A stretch of DNA of 34,762 bases from contig JAJEAG010000093.1 of NCBI GenBank assembly GCA_022824265.1, positions 1 to 34,762 on the forward strand, given 5' to 3'. Position numbers and translations under genes: made by a program. The notes beneath the pieces are model-generated. The model worked only from the letters and a program-made list of their open reading frames with translations, was not told where the DNA came from and did not search any database. Source of the DNA: Candidatus Poribacteria bacterium. GTDB taxonomy: Bacteria; Poribacteria; WGA-4E; WGA-3G. Below, in pieces: positions 8,423 to 15,595 of this stretch (the first letter of the stretch is position 1; each line of letters starts with the position of its first letter).

Positions 8423-9961
8423 CTATTCTTCAAGAGTTTCAACCGATATTTTCGATCCTTCAACTTCTGCGACCTTAACAGGTGTATTTTGTGCGATGAA
8501 GTCCCCGACCGTGACAACATCCAATCGCTTATTATCTATTTTTGCGGTACCAGCGGGACGTAACGGTGTTAATGCAACACCGGTTTTACCGAGGAAACTC
8601 TCAAAATCCTCAAGACCGGCAGAATGGTAACCAAGATCAGTGCTCATCACTGTGGAAAGCGAAAATCGTTGAAATGGAGCTGATTTAGGCAGAAATATTG
8701 TGGCAAGAATGGCTAACACAGAGGTTAGTATTACAGAAACAGAAAGCCAGAGTAGAGCCATATTTATATCATCTGTGTTTTCGAAAAACACGTAAAAAAT
8801 ACTGCCAAACATCATTATTAGTCCGAGGATTCCAGCAATTCCAAAACCGGGAATAACAAATACCTCTAAAACAATTAATGCTAATCCTACTACAAAGATG
8901 AGTGGCATCCATGCTGAAGAAATTTGGTTTAACATGTGTCCACCAAAGAATAAACCGATGAACATTATACCGAGAAATCCTGGAATACCGAAACCTGGTG
9001 TGCGGATTTCAACAAAAAGCCCGAGTCCGCCTAACGATAGTAGAAATGCACTGATGTATGGACTTGTTATAAAGAAGACGATTCGGTCAGCAATAGTGAC
9101 AGCAAACCGATTGATCTGTGCATTTTTCAAAGATTTTATAGGTGTGACCTGATTAACACTAAGTTCTTCCTGTTTATTGATGATACCTTCTCTGGTAAGT
9201 GCCATAAATATAGCATCATTCTTATCCTCTCTATACCTTAAATCTACTTCCACGATCTGATATTGTTCAAGCAATTCGGATATAGTTTCAGCCTGTGTAT
9301 CAGCAAATCCGTAATCAAGTGCCTGTCGTGTCGTCATGTTAAGGAGTTCACCCTTTGCACAAAGGATCTCCATCTGTGTTCCTGCATCCTGCTCATTAAG
9401 GTATTCCTCGGGTCGTAATTTAATTATATCGCCATTTGCTAAGCGAACAAGAAAAAGTCTTTTGTCTACCATCGCTTCTGCAATGTCCGGATTTCTATCT
9501 TGACGTTCTGCAGTGGAACGAATAGTTCCTCGAATATAAGAGACGATTTTCTCACTTACCTCATTTCCTCTTGAGTCCACAGGTTCTGAATCACCAATAG
9601 TCGCCCCCGAAGTCATAACAATCTGTGTGCATGCAGCAGAAATCATAGCCCCTGCGGAGATAGCTTGTCGGTTGACAAAAGCAATAGTAGGTATTTCCGT
9701 CTTTTGAATCAATCTAATAATTTTGACTGCAGAATCAACTCTTCCGCCAGGTGTATCCACATCAAAGATAATAGCGTCTGCATTTGCCGCCTCTGCTCTT
9801 TGGATACCTTTCATGATATATGAACCAACACCACCACCGATTTCAGTTCTAATATCCAGTATGTAAACTAAAGCATCACCCTGAGCGAATATACTAACTA
9901 ACGAGGATAAGCAGAAAATTATGAGGAGCGTATAAAATAGTAGATTTCTCTTATGTTTCAT
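8423..9961 (-). CDS. nfeD: NfeD1a-type membrane-bound ClpP-class serine protease
   Basis: 512 residues. The signal peptide ends near FAQ (27), and the ClpP/SppA-like protease domain follows (about 28-215). The catalytic serine is probably S102 in the AISAGAMIS motif, with GG of TPGGRVDS upstream as oxyanion loop and K138 (SEKIVSYI) as the likely general base of a Ser-Lys dyad. Several membrane helices (about 285-430) contain the repeated PGFGI(P/A)G turn, and an OB-fold closes the protein (about 440-512, TPLRPAGTAKID). Characterised archaeal homologues cleave the C-terminus of their stomatin partner; here the flotillins downstream are natural candidates for partners. GGAG precedes the ATG by 7 nt. 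It heads the NfeD-FloA cluster. Confidence 0.9.
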   Translation of the reverse strand: MKHKRNLLFYTLLIIFCLSSLVSIFAQGDALVYILDIRTEIGGGVGSYIMKGIQRAEAANADAIIFDVDTPGGRVDSAVKIIRLIQKTEIPTIAFVNRQAISAGAMISAACTQIVMTSGATIGDSEPVDSRGNEVSEKIVSYIRGTIRSTAERQDRNPDIAEAMVDKRLFLVRLANGDIIKLRPEEYLNEQDAGTQMEILCAKGELLNMTTRQALDYGFADTQAETISELLEQYQIVEVDLRYREDKNDAIFMALTREGIINKQEELSVNQVTPIKSLKNAQINRFAVTIADRIVFFITSPYISAFLLSLGGLGLFVEIRTPGFGIPGFLGIMFIGLFFGGHMLNQISSAWMPLIFVVGLALIVLEVFVIPGFGIAGILGLIMMFGSIFYVFFENTDDINMALLWLSVSVILTSVLAILATIFLPKSAPFQRFSLSTVMSTDLGYHSAGLEDFESFLGKTGVALTPLRPAGTAKIDNKRLDVVTVGDFIAQNTPVKVAEVEGSKISVETLEE

Positions 9962-10029
9962 TTTTTCACTCCAGATTGATTGCTATAGCACTTCATTTTG
10001 TATATTATTGTTATATATCTTGTGCTATT

Positions 10030-10059
10030 AGTATATCTTAAGAACTGTTGTGGTGTCAA
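10030..10059 (-). promoter_or_regulatory. Sigma-70 promoter for the NfeD-flotillin cluster
   Basis: On the minus strand TTGACA (10059-10054), an 18-nt spacer and TATACT (10035-10030). The -35 box overlaps the last codons of the gmhA-like gene just upstream, so the cluster could be read both from here and by read-through. Confidence 0.6.
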
Positions 10060-10637
10060 GGAACTTCATTACTATTTTCAGATGTAAATTCTTCTTTAAT
10101 CCAAGCATGAACGACATGGTTTAATATAAGATGTACATCCTCAACAGGTCCATACTGATTGCTGTCAACAATAACATTTACATCGCAGATCTTTGCTAAC
10201 TTTCCACCACCAAAGCCACTCCATCCTATTGTCGGACACCCTATTTCTGATGCGTAATGCATTGCTCGGATTACATTCTCTGAATTACCACTTGCACTGA
10301 TTCCGATTACGACATCTCCTGAATTTACAAGATTTTTCAGTTGTTCCACAAATACATCTTCGTAGGATACATCATTAGACCAAGCAGTCATTGTTGCTAC
10401 GTTATCAGTTAAACTGATAACTCTAAAACGCGGTTTACCTTCAATGCTTGTTCCTTTACCTAAATCACATGCGATGTGTGACGCTGTAGATGCACTTCCC
10501 CCATTGCCTATAACAAATATTTGTTTATCTGCATGATATGCATCCATAATAACATCTATGGACTGACGCACATCTTCGAGTTTTAGACGATCCAGAACAC
10601 CCTGTAGGTGCGAAATATAATTTTGAATTCTCTCCAT
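10056..10637 (-). CDS. gmhA: GmhA-like SIS-domain phosphosugar isomerase
   Basis: 193 residues, the length of sedoheptulose-7-phosphate isomerase. A helical start leads into the SIS fold with phosphate loop GNGGSASTASHIA (44-56), the second sugar-phosphate loop SASGNSEN (114-121), and the C-terminal VEDVHLILNH helix. Compared with E. coli GmhA, the metal-site positions read H54, D58 (E in E. coli), E166 (Q in E. coli) and H174, all conservative. The reaction is probably sedoheptulose 7-phosphate to D-glycero-D-manno-heptose 7-phosphate for heptose-containing surface glycans, but related ketose/aldose isomerisation is possible given two sugar kinases upstream. Last gene of the kinase operon; 21 nt follow the ROK gene. 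Confidence 0.85.
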   Translation of the reverse strand: MERIQNYISHLQGVLDRLKLEDVRQSIDVIMDAYHADKQIFVIGNGGSASTASHIACDLGKGTSIEGKPRFRVISLTDNVATMTAWSNDVSYEDVFVEQLKNLVNSGDVVIGISASGNSENVIRAMHYASEIGCPTIGWSGFGGGKLAKICDVNVIVDSNQYGPVEDVHLILNHVVHAWIKEEFTSENSNEVP

Positions 10638-10658
10638 TCCGTTTATACTCCTGTAATC

Positions 10659-11612
10659 TTATACAACTAATGCGATAGCAGCAAGATCACCTAATGTATC
10701 ACCCAACTGTGCTGGCATTATCTTAACGACTTCAGCAGGACGTGCCATAGCAAAAGATGAAACATATTTTCGGATAGGTACAAGGAGCAAGTCTCCTGCA
10801 GCGATTACAATCGTTCCCAATAACACTATGTCCGGGTTCAATATGTTTACAAGATTTGCTATACCCCATCCCATATAATACGCTGTCTCATCAATTAACT
10901 TTAGTGCTAATGGATCATTCTTGAGAGCTGCTTCCAGAACATGTTCAGATTTCACTGATTCTATCTGTCTATCTACAAGTGCAAGGATCATTGTGTTAGA
11001 TTCCTTGTGAATTGCTTCTTTTGCACGGCGTGCAATTGCCGGTCCTGAGCATAGAGATTCAAGACACCCACGTTGTCCACATCCACACAAAGGTCCATCT
11101 GGTAATAGTATTTGGTGACCGACTTCTCCAGCACTGTCATTAGCACCGTGATATACCTGTCCATTTAGGACGATACCACCTCCGATTCCTGTACTCATAG
11201 TCATATAAAGTACAGCATCATAACCTTTTCCTCCGCCGAACCGATATTCTGCAAGTGCACATGCATTCGCATCGTTTTCAATCGTAACAGGAATGTTATA
11301 CTCCGATTCAAGTCTTGCTTTGAGTGGAAATGAATTCCAACCGGGTAGATTAGGTGGAGAATAGACGATCCCAGTTTTTGTATCTAACGGACCCCCACAA
11401 CTGACACCGATTGCTGAAATAGCATTCTGTTCCAGACCTGCTTGTGCGATAGTTTCATTTATCATCTCAAACAGGAGATCGATAATATATTCAGGACCTT
11501 TTTCTGCTTGAGTAGGTCTTCTAACTTTGCTGAGTATTTTCCCTGAATCATCGGCAACGACGGTAGCGAGTTTCGTTCCTCCGATGTCTATTCCTACAAC
11601 AGTTTTCTTCAT
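10659..11612 (-). CDS. ROK-family sugar kinase (glucokinase-like)
   Basis: 317 residues from the ATG at 11612, which follows the FGGY gene's stop by one nt; an ATG at 11627 overlapping that stop is also possible, and neither has a clear ribosome site, so translation is probably coupled. Motifs: ATP loop GIDIGGTK near the start, the ENDANA sugar/catalytic site with D114, GHQ with zinc ligand H156, and CGCGQRGCLE with C166, C168 and C173, the ROK zinc site. There is no N-terminal DNA-binding domain, so this is a kinase rather than a repressor. Likely substrate glucose or a related hexose/N-acetylhexosamine; specificity is not decidable from sequence. It sits between the FGGY kinase and the GmhA-like isomerase. 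Confidence 0.87.
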   Translation of the reverse strand: MKKTVVGIDIGGTKLATVVADDSGKILSKVRRPTQAEKGPEYIIDLLFEMINETIAQAGLEQNAISAIGVSCGGPLDTKTGIVYSPPNLPGWNSFPLKARLESEYNIPVTIENDANACALAEYRFGGGKGYDAVLYMTMSTGIGGGIVLNGQVYHGANDSAGEVGHQILLPDGPLCGCGQRGCLESLCSGPAIARRAKEAIHKESNTMILALVDRQIESVKSEHVLEAALKNDPLALKLIDETAYYMGWGIANLVNILNPDIVLLGTIVIAAGDLLLVPIRKYVSSFAMARPAEVVKIMPAQLGDTLGDLAAIALVV

Positions 11613-11613
11613 A

Positions 11614-13119
11614 TTACAATTGATCATTTAGATCGCGGAGTGCTGGATAGATCTGTTGATATACTTTCAGTTTATCATTGTATTCTTGTGCAATCTCTTC
11701 TCGTGGATAGTATTCCTTCTGTGGTTTGACTAACAGGTCGACTGCTTCCTCTATAGAGTTATATTTGCCAATCGCAGTTCCAGCGAGAATCGCTGTTCCA
11801 AGACAAACTCCTTCTGAAATATCAAGCGCGATGACTTTTTTGCCAAACATATCTGCCTTCAGTTGCAGCCATTTTTCGGATTTTGCGCCACCACCGATTG
11901 CGCGTACTTCATTGATCTCCACACCAGCATCTTCCAACATTGTTAGATTCTGTTTGATTTCGTAACTGATTCCTTCAAGAATAGCCTTCACAAGTTCACC
12001 TTTGGATGTTGAAAGAGATAATCCAACAATCGCACCTTTTGATTCTAAGTCAAGATGTGGCGTGCCTGAACCTGTAAAGTGCGGAAGCAACATAGCCGTT
12101 CCAGGAACATCTGGGATATCTTCAAGCAGAATATCATAGACATCTCTATTCTCTGCGGATGCTCGTGCAACATCTGCTTGTGCTAATGTGTCACGAAACC
12201 ATCTTAGCACAACGCCACCGCTCGAAACAAAACCAAGTGTTACATAGAGTCCTTCAACGACATGAGGATAGCAAGAAAAATTGCCATCTATCATTTGTTG
12301 GTTAACAACAGGTTCTCCGAAGGCAGGTGCGATGCACTCAACTGTACCTGTGGCATCCATGACTTCTCCTCCGCGAATAATACCTGCTCCTAATGCCCCA
12401 CAGGGCTGATCGTGCCCTCCTGCAACAACCACTACTCCTGACGGAAGACCGAGTTCACCTGATACCTTCTTGCCAATTTCACCGATGATTGTTCCTGAAG
12501 GAACTGTGTCAGGTAATATAGATACATCCACATTTCCTAATTCAAGCATTCTTTCAGACCAGCATTTGTTGATAATATCAAACGCCATTGTGCGTGCTGC
12601 CAGAGAATAATCCACAGCAGGCTGCACACCAAGTCTGAAATTAATAAAGTCCTCAAAACCGAAGAATTTCCATACTTCTTTATATATGTCAGGTTGATTG
12701 CGTTGTATCCATACCAGTTTTGCAAGCGTGTGTATGTCACTCGGTGGCATACCGGTGATTTGCATGACTTCCAAAGGGGCAATATCTTGTAGAATTTCAT
12801 CACAGATTCCTAAAGTGCGGGAATCAAAGGTTGTAATAGCATTTGCGAGGACATCACAGTTACCCCATACAGGTGTGACTGCTTCACCTTGAGATGCCAC
12901 ACTTATTGCTTCAATCGGATTGTCTTTTGTTTTTGCTGCGACCTTGCGAATTCCGTTAGATACATTTTCCCAAACTACATTTCCGTCCAGTTCGGACCAA
13001 CCGGGTTGTGGGTGTATCAACGGATATTCACCATAAGCATGTGCAAGGATTTCCCCATCCTCTTGGAACGCAATAACTTTACATCCTGTTGTGCCAACAT
13101 CAATACCCAATAAACTCAT
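11614..13119 (-). CDS. FGGY-family carbohydrate kinase (xylulokinase-like)
   Basis: 501 residues, full length for FGGY kinases. The N-terminal phosphate loop LGIDVGTTGCK, SQGEA near 77, FDSR at 98-101, the catalytic-base motif GGHDQPCGALGAG with D237, the DATGT loop, and the C-terminal AIGGGAKSEKWLQLKADMFGKKV adenosine site are all present. It phosphorylates a sugar or polyol with ATP. Best resemblance is to xylulokinase-like proteins, but the partner GmhA-like isomerase makes a ketoheptose such as sedoheptulose an alternative substrate. The ATG has AAGGAG 6 nt upstream and a strong promoter. First gene of the kinase-kinase-isomerase operon, divergent from a dioxygenase gene. Confidence 0.85.
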   Translation of the reverse strand: MSLLGIDVGTTGCKVIAFQEDGEILAHAYGEYPLIHPQPGWSELDGNVVWENVSNGIRKVAAKTKDNPIEAISVASQGEAVTPVWGNCDVLANAITTFDSRTLGICDEILQDIAPLEVMQITGMPPSDIHTLAKLVWIQRNQPDIYKEVWKFFGFEDFINFRLGVQPAVDYSLAARTMAFDIINKCWSERMLELGNVDVSILPDTVPSGTIIGEIGKKVSGELGLPSGVVVVAGGHDQPCGALGAGIIRGGEVMDATGTVECIAPAFGEPVVNQQMIDGNFSCYPHVVEGLYVTLGFVSSGGVVLRWFRDTLAQADVARASAENRDVYDILLEDIPDVPGTAMLLPHFTGSGTPHLDLESKGAIVGLSLSTSKGELVKAILEGISYEIKQNLTMLEDAGVEINEVRAIGGGAKSEKWLQLKADMFGKKVIALDISEGVCLGTAILAGTAIGKYNSIEEAVDLLVKPQKEYYPREEIAQEYNDKLKVYQQIYPALRDLNDQL

Positions 13120-13148
13120 TCATTTTCTCCTTGATACGGGATATGCAC

Positions 13149-13177
13149 ATCATAGTATAAATAGGATTTAAATGCAA
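13149..13177 (-). promoter_or_regulatory. Sigma-70 promoter of the FGGY-ROK-GmhA operon
   Basis: Minus strand TTGCAT (13177-13172), 17-nt spacer, TATGAT (13154-13149), about 30 nt before the ATG at 13119. Confidence 0.65.
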
Positions 13178-13207
13178 GGAATCTGTATGATGAATTAAAG
13201 TGCTTAC

Positions 13208-13236
13208 TTGACTTAATTCTTCAATGATGTTAATAT
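13208..13236 (+). promoter_or_regulatory. Sigma-70 promoter of the dioxygenase gene
   Basis: TTGACT (13208-13213), 17-nt spacer, TAATAT (13231-13236); predicted leader about 65 nt. It is divergent from, and within 40 bp of, the FGGY operon promoter, so one regulator could control both. Confidence 0.65.
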
Positions 13237-13307
13237 TTCTGCAGTTGAAAATCAGATAAACGAATATAAGATTACTACCATTAGAAATAAGAAGTTGGAG
13301 ATGAGAA

Positions 13308-14165
13308 ATGAATACAACGTCAACACCACAGGAAAGACGTTATGGTTTAAGTACTGAGGAAATAGAACATTGGAACGATAAGGGTTATCTGGTTCGCTTA
13401 GGTGTTTTTAATGCTGAAGAGAATGATACGCTTCGACAGGTTGCTGAGGACATTGTTGATGGAAAGCGTAAGTTCCCATCTGCACACATAGATCAGAACG
13501 CGCTTGTTAGAGATGGGAAAAAAGAGGAACAAGGCATATATGCGATGCACAAGATACATCATCCGAGTTGTTTCGTCTCAGAATTTCTTGAACGCGTACG
13601 CGATCCACGTCTAACTGACCCACTTGTCGATCTGATGGGACCGGATATTCTCGGTATAAACAACTTGTTTATTTGGAAAGCACCCAAAATCGGTCTCGGT
13701 TTTCCTTGGCATCAGGACATGTTCTATTTTCGGAATAGGTTTAATACCGAAACGACAATTGGCACGTGGACATCAATAGACGCTGCTGATCGTGATAACG
13801 GTTGTCTATATGTTATCCCGGGCAGCCATAAACATGATATTCATGAGCACGATGACCTTGAGGGTTCACAACAGCGGGAATTCAAATTAGCACGCGATGC
13901 ACGCGATGAAGATGGTGTTGCTTTAGAAGTGCCACCTGGTGCAGTCGTTTGGTTTCACAGTCATCTCCTACATAAGAGCACAGACAACCACAGTCTTCGA
14001 TTTCGACGGAGTTATGTGATACATTACTTGAGTGCACAGGCAGAATGGGCAAAAGGTAACGGAACATATAAAGGACAACCTGTGATGTGGGTTCGGGGTG
14101 AGACTTATCCTGACAAGGTGCATGAAGTTGAACGTGATGTGTTGCCTGTTCTGGAAGATGAATGA
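13308..14165 (+). CDS. Phytanoyl-CoA dioxygenase (PhyH) family Fe(II)/2-oxoglutarate oxygenase
   Basis: 285 residues. The double-stranded beta-helix carries the iron-binding HxD pair H135-Q-D137 (FPWHQD) and the distal histidine H222 (LLHKSTDN), followed by R231/R233, the expected 2-oxoglutarate-binding arginine region. DNGCLYVIPGSH is the family signature preceding the distal site. It should hydroxylate a small molecule or lipid using O2 and 2-oxoglutarate; substrate unknown. GGAG sits about 10 nt before the ATG. It is divergent from the sugar-kinase operon. Only weak similarity to the second PhyH protein at 17033-17815 is visible, so they probably have different substrates. Confidence 0.88.
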   Translation: MNTTSTPQERRYGLSTEEIEHWNDKGYLVRLGVFNAEENDTLRQVAEDIVDGKRKFPSAHIDQNALVRDGKKEEQGIYAMHKIHHPSCFVSEFLERVRDPRLTDPLVDLMGPDILGINNLFIWKAPKIGLGFPWHQDMFYFRNRFNTETTIGTWTSIDAADRDNGCLYVIPGSHKHDIHEHDDLEGSQQREFKLARDARDEDGVALEVPPGAVVWFHSHLLHKSTDNHSLRFRRSYVIHYLSAQAEWAKGNGTYKGQPVMWVRGETYPDKVHEVERDVLPVLEDE

Positions 14166-14194
14166 TGTAGACAACTCTCTTAATAATCAGATTG

Positions 14195-14212
14195 ATAATT
14201 GAAACCAATTAT
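14195..14212 (+). terminator. Possible weak terminator hairpin
   Basis: Perfect 7-bp AT-only-plus-one stem ATAATTG/CAATTAT with a 4-nt loop, 30 nt after the dioxygenase stop, followed by TCTTC rather than a T-run. Efficiency doubtful. Confidence 0.3.
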
Positions 14213-14281
14213 TCTTCAAAACGTGTTGTTAATGGTAGGTTTAACTGCTTTTTACATAATACATTTACATATTTTAGGAGT

Positions 14282-14305
14282 GATAAGTGGCACTCAATAC
14301 TTATC
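14282..14305. repeat. Small inverted repeat gataagt/acttatc
   Basis: Perfect 7-bp arms (14282-14288, 14299-14305) separated by 10 nt, inside the decayed gene. It may be accidental or an operator. Confidence 0.25.
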
Positions 14306-14462
14306 TAACGCGAGTTTGATAAACAACCCAGCCTACAGTGGCAATTGGATTTAATTATCGTCTGTCGTTGGAAACAACTTTTCTATCAACTATGAGACAA
14401 ACAACAAAGTACACGCAGATGAGATTTTTACTAAATTAACAGATGGTGGCACAGTTATTTAC

Positions 14463-14491
14463 TTGACAAGTTTGAGAAAAGTTGATAGGAT
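14463..14491 (+). promoter_or_regulatory. Sigma-70 promoter of the aldo/keto reductase gene
   Basis: TTGACA (14463-14468), 17-nt spacer, TAGGAT (14486-14491), then GGAGG about 7 nt before the ATG at 14511. The predicted start leaves a leader of only about 13 nt, so the Shine-Dalgarno would lie at the 5' end. Confidence 0.5.
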
Positions 14492-14510
14492 TTAATTTGG
14501 AGGTAATAAT

Positions 14511-15503
14511 ATGATTGATCGACGTGCATTTCTAAAGTCATTGGCAGGATTAACCACAGGTATCCTCCTTTCTTCAGGAGGTGCAGAAGGTCAGGACACA
14601 GAACCTTCAAGTGACCGTTTAGGAACACTACTCCCGATGCGAAAGTTTGGACGTACAGGTGAAACAGTAACAATGTTAGGAGTCGGGGGTTGGCATATTG
14701 GTGAAATGACCGAGAAAGAGGCACAAAAGACAATAGATACTGCGCTGGCAGGGGGTGTAAGGTTCTTTGATTCTGCTGAATCTTACCAACAAGGTGGAAG
14801 TGAAAAACGTTTAGGGAAACTGCTTATACCCAAATATCGTGATGATATTTTTCTTATGACTAAGACAGTAGCACGCGATGCTGCAACTGCAAGAAAACAC
14901 CTTGAAGGATCACTTAAACGACTTAATACTGAACAAGTTGATCTATGGCAAGTACATGCTGTTCGCAACCCTGAGGATGTAGATGAAAGGATTGAGAACG
15001 GTGTATTTGATGTAATGATAGAAGCAAAAAAATCAGGGAAAGCCCGTTATATTGGATTTACAGGACATACCAGTCCATCTGCACATCAACGTGTATTATC
15101 AAAATCGGACATCTTTGATGCCTGCCAATTGCCAGTAAACATAGCCGATGTTAGTTATGAAAGCTTTATTGAAGGGGTAATACCTACACTCGTTGAAAAG
15201 AACATCGGGGTCATTGGAATGAAGTCATTGGCAAATGGCGGTTTCTTTGGCGGATCAAGACATGGCAAACACGGGACAAACCCAAGAGTAGTTCCTAAGC
15301 GAGTAAGTATTGAAGAAGCAATTAGTTTCGTATGGTCATTTCCAGTGAGTACGCTTGTCACCGGTCCTGACAATGCTGCACAGATGCAGGAGAAAATAGA
15401 CATTGCCAAAACATTTACTGGCATGAAAGAAGCAGAAAGAAATAAGTTAGTTGAGAAAGTAGCAGATATGGCTGGTACGACAGTTGAATTCTACAAAGCT
15501 TAA
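14511..15503 (+). CDS. Tat-exported aldo/keto reductase
   Basis: 330 residues. The N-terminus has a twin-arginine signal, RRAFLKS at 4-10 followed by a hydrophobic stretch (LAGLTTGILLSSGG), so export in folded form with bound cofactor is expected. The AKR barrel starts near 43 (MRKFGRTG) and has the catalytic tetrad D87 and Y92 (FFDSAESY), K118 (FLMTKT) and H149 (WQVHAV). It should reduce carbonyls with NADPH; how NADPH would be supplied outside the cytoplasm is unclear, a known puzzle for Tat-type AKRs. GGAGG precedes the ATG by 7 nt. Convergent with the cohesin/dockerin gene. Confidence 0.9.
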   Translation: MIDRRAFLKSLAGLTTGILLSSGGAEGQDTEPSSDRLGTLLPMRKFGRTGETVTMLGVGGWHIGEMTEKEAQKTIDTALAGGVRFFDSAESYQQGGSEKRLGKLLIPKYRDDIFLMTKTVARDAATARKHLEGSLKRLNTEQVDLWQVHAVRNPEDVDERIENGVFDVMIEAKKSGKARYIGFTGHTSPSAHQRVLSKSDIFDACQLPVNIADVSYESFIEGVIPTLVEKNIGVIGMKSLANGGFFGGSRHGKHGTNPRVVPKRVSIEEAISFVWSFPVSTLVTGPDNAAQMQEKIDIAKTFTGMKEAERNKLVEKVADMAGTTVEFYKA

Positions 15504-15527
15504 TAAATTTTGTTGTTTAGTTCAAAC

Positions 15528-15573
15528 GCCGAATCCATGCGAAATACCACAAACGTATTTTGTATGATTCGGC
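15528..15573. terminator. Hairpin between convergent genes, possible bidirectional terminator
   Basis: Outer perfect stem GCCGAATC (15528-15535)/GATTCGGC (15566-15573) and inner perfect stem AAATAC (15542-15547)/GTATTT (15555-15560), followed by TTT. It lies 25 nt after the aldo/keto reductase stop and 22 nt from the stop of the convergent gene. Confidence 0.5.
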
Positions 15574-15595
15574 TTTGATTCTTGCAATTCAAATA

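Larger units (their letters stand above)
14232..14495 (+). pseudogene. Decayed VOC/PhnB-like (glyoxalase-superfamily) gene remnant
   Basis: Frame 3n from ATG 14232 reads through 14495 with a single internal TAA at 14352-14354. The conceptual product contains SGTQYLSNAS, NPAYSGNWI, then after the stop VVGNNFSINYETNNK, ADEIFTKLTDGGTV, which is the middle of PhnB/3-demethylubiquinone-methyltransferase-like VOC proteins (a sheet strand, then the ...LxxGGxV turn). The expected first half and the C-terminal third are missing. Its 3' end overlaps the promoter region of the aldo/keto reductase gene. Identification rests on pattern recall, not a search; chance similarity is possible. Confidence 0.5.

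Noticed and set aside
3-10030. Shared 12-mer cttgtgctatta at 3-14 and 10019-10030
   Set aside because: Dozens of 12-mer matches are expected by chance in an AT-rich 35-kb window and the flanks do not align.
10659-11612. ROK protein as transcriptional repressor
   Set aside because: No N-terminal winged-helix domain; the chain begins directly with the kinase ATP loop.
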